Origin: Jatrophihabitans sp.
GTDB lineage: Bacteria > Actinomycetota > Actinomycetes > Mycobacteriales > Jatrophihabitantaceae
NCBI GenBank assembly: GCA_025966255.1
Contig: JAOPVG010000193.1
Coordinates: 1 to 5,445 of the forward strand
Direction of reading: 5' to 3'
Length of the DNA stretch: 5,445 nt
The position numbers and the translations under genes were made by a program. The notes under the pieces were generated by a model, which worked only from the letters and a program-made list of their open reading frames with translations, had not been told where the DNA came from and did no database searches. Shown here piece after piece: positions 1 through 5,445 of the stretch (position 1 is its first letter; every line of letters starts with the position of its first letter).

Positions 1-1
1 G

Positions 2-1759
2 GTCGATGAGCCGTCATCGTTGCGTCATCGGATCGCGGCGACCGCCGACCGGTTCGACGGGCGGTTGGCGGCCGAGCTCATCACTGCCGCTACGGCGGCG
101 CAGGACGACGGCGCCTTGCAACTGGCCGCCGACCACCTACTCGCCGCCGCGCGCGTGGACACAGACGTGCGCCGCGCTGATCGTGCGATCTTTCAGGCGG
201 TCGAGTTGTTGCTCCTCGCCGGTGACGTGTTCGGGGCGCAGGCCCATGCGAGCGCGGTTGCCGCGCGGGCCGACAGTCCCTATCGGCGGTACACCCTGGC
301 TCTGCTGGCCACGCCGTCCGGGCAGTTCGCGCGCTGCGCGGCGGAGTTGCAGAGCATTGCCGAGTCCGTTTCGCCCTCGCAGGACCCGGTCCTGTTCGGA
401 CGTAGCGCCGCGGCGCTGGCGTTCATCTCGGCGATGCTCGGCGACGACGAGGCGAGCATCCGCTGGGCGTGGCGGGCGCGCGAGATCGCCGGTGCGGTGG
501 ACACCGTGGACACGATGGCCCGCCAGGCCTTGGCCTGGAGCTACGCGAAGACCGGCCGGTTCTCCGACGCCCTGCCGCTGCTAGCCGATTGCTCGCGGCC
601 GGGCGTCCGACCCGCCGCTTTCGAGACCGAGCTGGTCACGATCCGCGGGGTCGTCCGCAACTGGTCGGGCCAGTATCTGGACGCTCTGGAAGACCTGCGA
701 ACCGTAGTCAGCTGGGTGCAGCTCGGATATCCGACGACGGACGTCTGCAACGTGTACGCCTCGATGGCTGAGGCGGACTTCCATACCGGGGACTGGTCCG
801 GAGCGGCAACACACGCCGAGCTGGCGATCTCGCTCGCCGAAGACCTCGAACACGGCTGGTATGTCCCCTATGCGCGTTCGGTCGCGACCCATCTGTATGC
901 CGCCCGCGGAGACGACCGGTTCGCGGCCACCCACGCCGACGCGGCCCGCGAGGCGGCCGGGGCGGGGACCAGCGTGGAGGCACCCGCGTACGCGGCGCTG
1001 GCCGCCGGCCACCGCGCGTGGGGAAGAAGCGACTGGCCCGCAGTCGCAGCCGCGTTGCGACCCATGGACGAACGGGTCGGCGCGGTGTCGGCCGACCATC
1101 CCAATCTCGCGCTGTGGCGCTATCGGTTGGCCGAGGCATATCTGATGCAGGGCCAACTGGCCGCGGCCGGGCGCCTGCTCGACGAGGCGCCGCCGGCGCC
1201 TTGGGGCGGGACGACCCAGGCCGACCGAGGCCGGCTCACCGCACTGCTCCAGCATCGCGCCGGCCACCCCGATCGGGCATCGGCTGTCTACGTCGAAGCC
1301 CTCGCCGCAGTTGCCGCCGACTCGCGGTCACTCGCCGACGGACTGCTCGCGATGGACTACGGACGATTCCTCATCGAATCGAGGAACCGCAACGCGGCGA
1401 TCGCACCGTTGCGCCTCGCGCGCGGCGTGCTCACTCGCCTCGGTGCAGCCCGCTTCGCCGACACATGTGAGGGCATGCTGTCGGCCTGCGGCGCAGTCAG
1501 CGCGATGTCCGCTCCTGAAGGCTGGCCGAAGCTAATGCAGTCCCTGACCGCCAAGGAACAGGTCGTCGCCGTGATGGTCGCCGACGGGATGACAAACCGC
1601 GAAGTAGCAGCCGATCTCTATCTGAGTGTGAAGGCGATCGAGTACCACCTGGGCAACATCTTCGCCAAGCTCGGCATCCGATCGCGGCGCGAGTTGCGGG
1701 CCGCGTTCCTCGACGCGCCGGGCGCCTCGACTCCGAGGCGCGCTAGGGCTTATCCCTAG
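2..1759 (+). CDS. LuxR-type transcriptional regulator with helical-repeat region, C-terminal part (5' end outside window)
   Basis: Transcription factor, cytoplasmic, probably of the large ATP-binding LuxR (LAL/MalT-like) class. The reading frame is open to the left edge. The first possible start, a TTG at 20, has no ribosome binding site, so the true start lies upstream. About 585 residues are visible. The first ~500 are Ala/Leu/Arg-rich helices of TPR-like character (for example the stretches around bases 95-240 and 1120-1330), which in this family receive the signal. The last part (bases ~1544-1711) is a complete LuxR/NarL helix-turn-helix: LTAKEQVVA, then TNREVAADLYLS, then the recognition helix VKAIEYHLGNIFAKLGIRSR. 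LAL proteins are usually about 900 residues with an N-terminal AAA/NTPase module. That module, if present, is not visible, so membership in the class is inferred. The stop codon lies inside the right arm of a candidate operator, and the AlbA_2 gene starts 34 bases later. Family call is secure; ligand and full length are unknown. Confidence 0.93.
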   Translation, partial: VDEPSSLRHRIAATADRFDGRLAAELITAATAAQDDGALQLAADHLLAAARVDTDVRRADRAIFQAVELLLLAGDVFGAQAHASAVAARADSPYRRYTLALLATPSGQFARCAAELQSIAESVSPSQDPVLFGRSAAALAFISAMLGDDEASIRWAWRAREIAGAVDTVDTMARQALAWSYAKTGRFSDALPLLADCSRPGVRPAAFETELVTIRGVVRNWSGQYLDALEDLRTVVSWVQLGYPTTDVCNVYASMAEADFHTGDWSGAATHAELAISLAEDLEHGWYVPYARSVATHLYAARGDDRFAATHADAAREAAGAGTSVEAPAYAALAAGHRAWGRSDWPAVAAALRPMDERVGAVSADHPNLALWRYRLAEAYLMQGQLAAAGRLLDEAPPAPWGGTTQADRGRLTALLQHRAGHPDRASAVYVEALAAVAADSRSLADGLLAMDYGRFLIESRNRNAAIAPLRLARGVLTRLGAARFADTCEGMLSACGAVSAMSAPEGWPKLMQSLTAKEQVVAVMVADGMTNREVAADLYLSVKAIEYHLGNIFAKLGIRSRRELRAAFLDAPGASTPRRARAYP

Positions 1760-1763
1760 GGAC
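1743..1763. promoter_or_regulatory. Candidate LuxR-type operator, copy 1
   Basis: Inverted repeat CTAGGG (1743-1748), five-base spacer, CCCTAG (1754-1759), running on into GGAC so that the right part is CCCTAGGGAC with an internal perfect palindrome CCCTAGGG. The same arrangement with the same spacer length occurs at 2696-2716. It resembles the reported operator of the Streptomyces LuxR-type regulator PimM (CTVGGGAWWTCCCBAG), which has a four-base spacer. It overlaps the last codons of the regulator gene, and 34 bases separate its inverted repeat from the ATG at 1794. If it is an activator site centred near -42, transcription would begin at about the ATG, giving a leaderless or very short-leader transcript. 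No clear -10 box is visible. Binding by the adjacent LuxR protein is inferred. Confidence 0.65.
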
Positions 1764-1793
1764 TGCCCGACAGTTGCGGAGCACGGTGGGTCC

Positions 1794-2699
1794 ATGACTG
1801 GCCCCACCTCCCTGCTGCTGGTCAGCGTCGCGGTTCCGGTGATCGGGTTCCTTGCCGGTGCGGCCGCCAGGTTGGGGATCGCCCGGTTCCGCCCGCCGCG
1901 GCTGAGCTGGGCCGCGAGCACGCTGTGCGGGATCACCGGTGCCGCGCTGGGCAGCTCGCTGGTGGCGATCGTTGCCGGTCGGCCCGTCCGGGAGTTGCCG
2001 GTCGCCGTGGTCCTGGGCGGCCTGGTCGGGACGGTCGTACTCGTTGCCGGCGCCGACCAGCTTGCCCAGCGCCGCGCCGTCCCACCTCCGTCGGCGTCGG
2101 AGTTGATCCGCGCGGGAGAGAGCAGCCAGGTCGAGTTCAAGTCCTCCGCCCGGTTCAACCGCCACACCAGGGTCCGCGACGCCCGGCTGGAGATAGTCGT
2201 CGCCGCCGCGGTGGCCGCATTCCTCAACGGGCGTGGCGGCACGCTGCTGATCGGGGTGGCCGACGACGGCTCGGTCGCCGGCCTGGACGACGACTACGGC
2301 CTCGTCAAGGACCGTAGCCGCGATCGCTACGAGCTGTGGTTGCGGGACTTGCTGACGACCACCATCGGCGCACCGGCCGCGGCATCAGTGATCGTCGATT
2401 TCGAGCGAATCGACCAGCAAGAGATCTGCCTGCTGCGCGTCCGGCCGGCTGGGCGGCCGGTGTTCCTCCGCGCGGCCAAGCAACGGAGCACCGCGTTCTT
2501 CGTCCGAGTGGGCAACTCGACGCGCGAGCTCGACGCCGGCGAGATGCTCGAGTATGCCGTCGGGCGGTGGAGCTTGCACGCGCTCGGTGGCCGCGTCTGG
2601 CGCCGACGACCCGCGCGCATCGAGTCGTGGGCACCGCGGCGGAAAGCCGCAATGCGAGAGACACGTGACGTAACCCCGCTGCCGGCCGAGCAGGACTAG
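1794..2699 (+). CDS. Membrane-anchored Schlafen AlbA_2-domain protein
   Basis: Predicted inner-membrane protein of 301 residues with a cytoplasmic Schlafen-type AlbA_2 domain. Residues ~7-30, ~39-61 and ~68-87 are hydrophobic and glycine/alanine-rich. Their GFLAGAAAR and GITGAALGSSL patterns recall the three-helix GlsB/YeaQ proteins; this likeness is weak. From ~103 the AlbA_2 hallmarks follow in order: ESSQVEFK (109-116), AFLNGRGGTLLIGVADDG (142-159), a LRDLL helix near 183-187, and FFVRVGNSTREL (235-246). A basic tail of about 40 residues ends the protein. Bacterial AlbA_2 domains are poorly characterised and often labelled 'ATP-binding' or 'putative DNA-binding'. In mammalian Schlafens the related fold is a tRNA/rRNA nuclease using two glutamates and an aspartate. 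E109, E114 and D157 or D158 could match these, which is inference. The ATG at 1794 is the only good start, although its ribosome binding site is weak (GGAG at 1778-1781 is distant, GGTGGG at 1785-1790 is close). Candidate operators flank the gene on both sides. Confidence 0.88.
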   Translation: MTGPTSLLLVSVAVPVIGFLAGAAARLGIARFRPPRLSWAASTLCGITGAALGSSLVAIVAGRPVRELPVAVVLGGLVGTVVLVAGADQLAQRRAVPPPSASELIRAGESSQVEFKSSARFNRHTRVRDARLEIVVAAAVAAFLNGRGGTLLIGVADDGSVAGLDDDYGLVKDRSRDRYELWLRDLLTTTIGAPAAASVIVDFERIDQQEICLLRVRPAGRPVFLRAAKQRSTAFFVRVGNSTRELDAGEMLEYAVGRWSLHALGGRVWRRRPARIESWAPRRKAAMRETRDVTPLPAEQD

Positions 2700-2716
2700 G
2701 GAGCGCCCCTAGGGAC
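2696..2716. promoter_or_regulatory. Candidate LuxR-type operator, copy 2
   Basis: CTAGGG (2696-2701), five-base spacer AGCGC, CCCTAG (2707-2712), continuing as CCCTAGGGAC to 2716. Both arms, the spacer length and the trailing GGAC are identical to copy 1 at 1743-1763, while four of the five spacer bases differ; this pattern suggests selection on the arms. The AlbA_2 stop codon TAG (2697-2699) lies in the left arm. The inverted repeat ends 79 bases before the ATG of the small ORF that precedes the MMPL gene, so it is well placed to control the small ORF/MMPL unit. No convincing -10 box can be picked out in the GC-rich sequence downstream. Confidence 0.65.
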
Positions 2717-2781
2717 AGCGGCAGGACCGACCGACATGGTGGAGCCTGTTCGACGAGCCGAATCCGCTGCGTGCTGCGAAC

Positions 2782-2785
2782 GGAG
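2782..2785 (+). promoter_or_regulatory. Ribosome binding site deciding the small ORF start
   Basis: GGAG followed by six bases and then ATG at 2792. This favours the ATG at 2792 over the in-frame GTG at 2771, which has no comparable Shine-Dalgarno sequence in front of it. Confidence 0.6.
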
Positions 2786-2791
2786 TCCGTC

Positions 2792-2980
2792 ATGCAAATG
2801 GTCATGGAAGTCCAGCGTCACGCAGGGCAGTACCAAGGATCCGTCACGCGCGCGAGCGATCAGCACCGAGTGGCGTTCATCGGGGTGCTCGAGCTCATCG
2901 CCGCCATCGAACGCCTCGAATCGGGCGCGAACGACGACGCATCGCCGGCCGAACAACGGGACCCGCTTTCGAGCACGTGA
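2792..2980 (+). CDS. Small hypothetical protein, 62 residues, upstream of the MMPL gene
   Basis: Not recognised. The protein begins MQMVMEVQRHAGQYQG, has a hydrophobic/amphipathic helix around residues 28-43 (VAFIGVLELIAAIERL), and ends in an acidic, polar tail. It shows no signal peptide, and the helix carries charged residues, so a membrane span is unlikely. Evidence that it is real: a GGAG ribosome binding site six bases before the ATG; codon-position GC by eye of about 73%, 45% and 77% for positions 1, 2 and 3, the usual pattern for a high-GC gene; and 21 bases separating it from the MMPL start. The overlapping frame 2736-3005 gives a Ser/Arg/Thr-rich product without such support. A co-transcribed accessory or regulator of the transporter is possible but only inferred. 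It is shorter than, and unlike, the MmpS partners of mycobacterial MmpL proteins. An in-frame GTG at 2771 would add seven residues. Confidence 0.55.
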   Translation: MQMVMEVQRHAGQYQGSVTRASDQHRVAFIGVLELIAAIERLESGANDDASPAEQRDPLSST

Positions 2981-3001
2981 TCGCATGACAGGGAGTCAGG
3001 C

Positions 3002-5263
3002 ATGAACGCATTCCTCGAAGCGCTCGGACGTTGGTGCGCGCGACGGCACTGGCAGGTCATTGTCGCGTGGGTCATCCTGCTGGGCGTGCTGCTCGCCGCG
3101 CGCAACTCCTTCGGCGGCAAGTTCGTCAACGACTACACCGTTCCGGGTAGCCAGTCGTCGCAGGGGCTCTCCCTACTGAAGAAGGACTTCCCAGCCCAAG
3201 GCGGCTACGCCGGTCAGATCGTCTTCCACGCCAAGAGCGGAACGGTCACCACGCAGACCAGCGCCGTCAACACGTCGATGGCCAACATCGCCAAGCTGCC
3301 GCACGTGATCTCCGCGGTCAGCCCCTTCGCGACCCCGAACTCGCCGCAAGTGGCCAAGGACGGGAGCACTGCGTACGGCACCACGTCGTGGAACGTCGTG
3401 CCCGCGTCCCTGGACACGGCCTACCTGACGAACCTCGATACCGCGGTCCAGCCCGCCCGCACGGCCGGGTTGGAAGTCGAGTACGGCGCAGGCGCGGGCC
3501 AGATCGGCCAGAAGACCGATGACAAGAACTCCGAGATCATCGGACTGGTCTGCGCGCTTCTCCTGCTGCTGTTGATGTTCGGCTCCGTCGTCGCCGCATT
3601 CATGCCGCTGGTCTCAGCTGTGTTCAGCGTCCTGGCCGGCATTTCGCTCGTCGGGCTGCTCGCCTCCGCAATGAACTTCCCCACCACCGCGCCCACTGTC
3701 GCGACGCTGCTCGGTCTGGGTGTAGCCGTCGACTACGGCCTCTTCCTGGTCGCGCGGCACCGTGAACAGCTCGACCACGGCATGGAGCCGCTGGAGTCTG
3801 CCGGTCGCTCCACGGCGACGTCCGGCGCGGCGATCGTCGTCGCGGGAAGCACCGTCGTCGTCGCGATCCTCGGCCTCTACGTCGCGGGTGTGCCGTTCGT
3901 CGGAGCGATGGGGCTTGCTTCCGCTGTGGTCGTGGCGGTCACAATGCTCGCCGCGCTCACCCTGATGCCCGCCTTCATGGGGATCGCCCGCCAGAACGTC
4001 CGCGCACTCAAGGACCTGCGCGCGACGAAGCGGGCGGCGAATGCAAGCACCGATGTCGCATCCTCGCTGGCTGCCCTCGTCGCCGCGAGCGACGAGGCTC
4101 ACGAGCGCAGCGCGTTCGCCCGCTGGGGACGCAAGGTCAGTGACCGCCCGACGCCATGGGCGATCGCCGCGACGCTGGTGTTGATCCTGCTCGGCCTGCC
4201 GTTGCTGTCGATCCGGCTCGGGCAGCTGGACGCCGGGACCAATCCGAAGTCCGAGAGCATCCGGCGGGCCTACGATCTCGTCGCGGCCGACTTCGGCCCA
4301 GGGACGAACGGCCCGCTCAGCGTCGTATTCTCACTGCCGAAGGGCACCTCGGCCCAGGACGCGCAGACGCTGCTCACCAGCGCACAGAACTCGATCAGCA
4401 AGACGCCGGGCGTCGCGGCGGCCGGCGCCCCGACCCTCAATTCGGCCGGCACGACCGCGGTGATGACCGTCGTGCCGACGACCTCACCGCAGGACGCCGC
4501 GACGACCCATCTCGTCAGCACCCTGCGGGACTCCGTGCTCAAGACCGTGCCGGCCGATAGCTACATCGTCGGCTCGACCGCGTCCTATGTGGACTTCACC
4601 GCGAGGATCTCGCAACGCATGCCCTGGCTCATCCTGGTCGTCGTCGCGTTGGCGTTCATCCTGTTGATGGTCGCATTCCGCTCACTCACGATCGCCGTGA
4701 AGGCCGCCGTGCTCAACCTGCTCTCGGTCGGGGCGGCCTACGGCGTCGTCGTCGCGATCTTCCAGTGGGGGTGGGGCTCATCGCTGGTCGGGATCGAGGA
4801 GAAGCTGCCCATCCCGGCCTTTGTCCCGATGCTCATGTTCGCGATCGTCTTCGGGCTGTCGATGGACTACGAGGTCTTCCTCCTGTCGCGAGTGCATGAG
4901 GCCTGGGCCAAGACAGCCGACGCGCACCGCAGCGTGGCCATCGGCATCGGCGGCACCGCCCGCGTGATCACCACCGCAGCGGCCATCATGGTCGTCGTTT
5001 TCACCAGCTTCGTCCTCGACCCCGATCCGACGGTGAAGATGCTCGCCGTCGGCATGGCCGCCGCTGTCCTCATCGACGCGAGCGTCATCAGAATGGTCCT
5101 GGTACCCGCCGTCATGTCGCTGCTCGGTCAGTGGGCCTGGTGGATGCCCCGTTGGCTCGACCGGATCATCCCGAACATCGACATCGAGGGCACCGAACAC
5201 ATCGCTCGCCTGGCATCCGCCCACACCGCGGACGCCCGGGTCTCGGTCGGCGACCCCGGCTAG
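3002..5263 (+). CDS. MMPL family RND-superfamily transporter
   Basis: Proton-driven exporter of the plasma membrane, 753 residues, complete. A typical RND two-fold layout is visible. TM1 is ~17-34, followed by an extracytoplasmic porter domain ~36-177. TM2-TM6 span ~179-327, a charged cytoplasmic linker ~328-382 follows, and TM7 is ~386-405. A second porter domain is ~406-539 and TM8-TM12 span ~540-705. Each half carries the Asp-Tyr pair used for proton relay in MmpL3-type proteins: GVAVDYGLFLVARHREQ (D244-Y245) and FGLSMDYEVFLLSRVHE (D622-Y623). The C-terminus (WWMPRWLDRIIPNIDIEG) is characteristic of short actinobacterial MMPL proteins and lacks the long C-terminal domain of MmpL3. A strong ribosome binding site GGGAG (2991-2995) lies six bases before the ATG. 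In this family substrates are usually lipids, glycolipids, siderophores or hydrophobic compounds; no biosynthetic gene in the window points to one. Probably co-transcribed with the 62-residue ORF upstream and controlled from the palindrome at 2696-2716. Confidence 0.96.
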   Translation: MNAFLEALGRWCARRHWQVIVAWVILLGVLLAARNSFGGKFVNDYTVPGSQSSQGLSLLKKDFPAQGGYAGQIVFHAKSGTVTTQTSAVNTSMANIAKLPHVISAVSPFATPNSPQVAKDGSTAYGTTSWNVVPASLDTAYLTNLDTAVQPARTAGLEVEYGAGAGQIGQKTDDKNSEIIGLVCALLLLLLMFGSVVAAFMPLVSAVFSVLAGISLVGLLASAMNFPTTAPTVATLLGLGVAVDYGLFLVARHREQLDHGMEPLESAGRSTATSGAAIVVAGSTVVVAILGLYVAGVPFVGAMGLASAVVVAVTMLAALTLMPAFMGIARQNVRALKDLRATKRAANASTDVASSLAALVAASDEAHERSAFARWGRKVSDRPTPWAIAATLVLILLGLPLLSIRLGQLDAGTNPKSESIRRAYDLVAADFGPGTNGPLSVVFSLPKGTSAQDAQTLLTSAQNSISKTPGVAAAGAPTLNSAGTTAVMTVVPTTSPQDAATTHLVSTLRDSVLKTVPADSYIVGSTASYVDFTARISQRMPWLILVVVALAFILLMVAFRSLTIAVKAAVLNLLSVGAAYGVVVAIFQWGWGSSLVGIEEKLPIPAFVPMLMFAIVFGLSMDYEVFLLSRVHEAWAKTADAHRSVAIGIGGTARVITTAAAIMVVVFTSFVLDPDPTVKMLAVGMAAAVLIDASVIRMVLVPAVMSLLGQWAWWMPRWLDRIIPNIDIEGTEHIARLASAHTADARVSVGDPG

Positions 5264-5269
5264 CGTCGC

Positions 5270-5289
5270 CGCCCGTTCTGCTTCGGGCG
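5270..5289 (+). terminator. GC-rich hairpin after the MMPL stop, possible terminator
   Basis: CGCCCG (5270-5275) pairs perfectly with CGGGCG (5284-5289) around an eight-base loop, beginning six bases after the MMPL stop codon. No T-run follows (the next bases are AAGAAACC). It is therefore not a classical intrinsic terminator, although hairpins without a U-tract are proposed terminators in actinobacteria. It may instead belong to the tRNA-like sequence described at 5298-5322. Confidence 0.3.
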
Positions 5290-5297
5290 AAGAAACC

Positions 5298-5322
5298 GGG
5301 TTCAAATCCGTCGCCCCGACCA
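5298..5322 (+). other. tRNA-Pro 3'-end-like fragment, possible attachment-site remnant
   Basis: The sequence GGGTTCAAATCC (5298-5309) matches the tRNA T-arm/B-box consensus. It is followed at nearly tRNA spacing by GTCGCCCCGACCA (5310-5322), which looks like the 3' acceptor strand, discriminator A and CCA end of an actinobacterial tRNA-Pro. From memory of such genes, the match needs one missing base in the 3' side of the T stem (CCGT where five bases are expected) and a change in the acceptor. No matching 5' acceptor strand is found: about 77 bases upstream is the end of the MMPL gene, whose CGGTCGG (5244-5250) pairs poorly. It is therefore not a functional tRNA. A short 3' tRNA fragment is what integrative elements often leave at one end of an insertion; a degraded tRNA copy is the alternative. 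Confidence 0.4.
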
Positions 5323-5362
5323 ATTGATCCGGGATGATCGTCGGTCCACGATTCCGACCCGG

Positions 5363-5404
5363 TGGGCGACCAAATTGAGTGACTACCTCTCGGAAAATCG
5401 CCCA
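5363..5404. repeat. Spaced inverted repeat in the right-hand non-coding stretch
   Basis: TGGGCGA (5363-5369) and TCGCCCA (5398-5404) are perfect reverse complements separated by 28 bases that are richer in A/T than the surrounding genes. They lie in the 182-base gene-free stretch after the MMPL gene. They may be an operator or RNA fold for a gene beyond the right edge, or chance; no promoter hexamers are clear. Confidence 0.25.
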
Positions 5405-5445
5405 ATTCCCGGGGCGTCCATTCGGCGGCACCGCCACGCCGGTAT

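Noticed and set aside
20..22. TTG as the true start of the LuxR gene
   Set aside because: The frame is open back to the window edge, there is no ribosome binding site, and the visible part begins in the middle of the helical region; the gene continues upstream.
581..1267. 228-residue reverse-strand ORF inside the LuxR gene
   Set aside because: It is fully antisense to a well-supported coding region and its composition fits a mirror of GC-rich codons.
1532..2242. 236-residue reverse-strand ORF spanning the LuxR/AlbA_2 junction
   Set aside because: It runs antisense to two recognised domains and through a candidate operator, and has no family likeness.
2736..3005. 89-residue ORF between the AlbA_2 gene and the MMPL gene
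   Set aside because: Its product is Ser/Arg/Thr-rich like a frame shadow, its ATG has no good ribosome binding site, and it overlaps the better-supported ORF at 2792-2980.
5244..5322. Complete functional tRNA-Pro gene
   Set aside because: The 5' acceptor strand does not pair with the 3' strand, the T stem lacks a base, and the 5' half would lie inside the MMPL coding sequence.
5340..5362. Hairpin formed by TCGG/CCGA nested in CCGGG/CCCGG as a terminator
   Set aside because: The stem needs a seven-base one-sided bulge and has no T-run, so it is not distinguishable from chance folding in GC-rich DNA.
4778..5437. 219-residue reverse-strand ORF
   Set aside because: It is mostly antisense to the MMPL gene, with an Asp/Gly/His-rich composition typical of the complement of a high-GC gene, and shows no recognisable domain.
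1..5445. CRISPR arrays, insertion sequences, rRNA
   Set aside because: No regularly spaced direct repeats, transposase motifs, terminal inverted repeats or rRNA-like stretches were seen on either strand.

Overview
The window is GC-rich with strongly GC-biased third codon positions, and its protein families (a LuxR-type regulator with a long helical-repeat region, an MMPL transporter) are typical of actinomycetes. It most likely comes from a high-GC actinobacterium; the genus cannot be read from the sequence. Every gene I can support lies on the + strand.

Layout. (1) 2-1759: the C-terminal part, about 585 residues, of a large LuxR-type regulator that is cut by the left window edge. It has a long alpha-helical repeat region followed by a complete LuxR/NarL DNA-binding domain. 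(2) 1794-2699: a 301-residue protein with three N-terminal membrane segments, somewhat like the GlsB/YeaQ small membrane protein fold, joined to a Schlafen-type AlbA_2 domain. (3) 2792-2980: a 62-residue unrecognised protein with a good ribosome binding site, 21 bases ahead of the next gene. (4) 3002-5263: a complete 753-residue MMPL/RND-superfamily transporter with both Asp-Tyr proton-relay pairs. (5) 5264-5445: 182 bases without a convincing gene. This stretch holds a GC hairpin just after the transporter stop, a short sequence that looks like the 3' end of a proline tRNA gene, and a spaced inverted repeat.

How the parts may work together. The same bipartite palindrome, CTAGGG-N5-CCCTAGGGAC, occurs exactly twice. 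Each copy overlaps the stop codon of the upstream gene: one lies between the regulator and the AlbA_2 gene, the other between the AlbA_2 gene and the small ORF/MMPL pair. It resembles the published operator of the Streptomyces regulator PimM, whose DNA-binding domain is also LuxR-type. The simplest reading is a local regulon in which the LuxR protein controls two transcription units, one for the membrane-anchored AlbA_2 protein and one for the small protein plus exporter. This is inference from sequence, but the operator pair gives it direct support. The regulator's signal, the AlbA_2 activity and the transported substrate are unknown.
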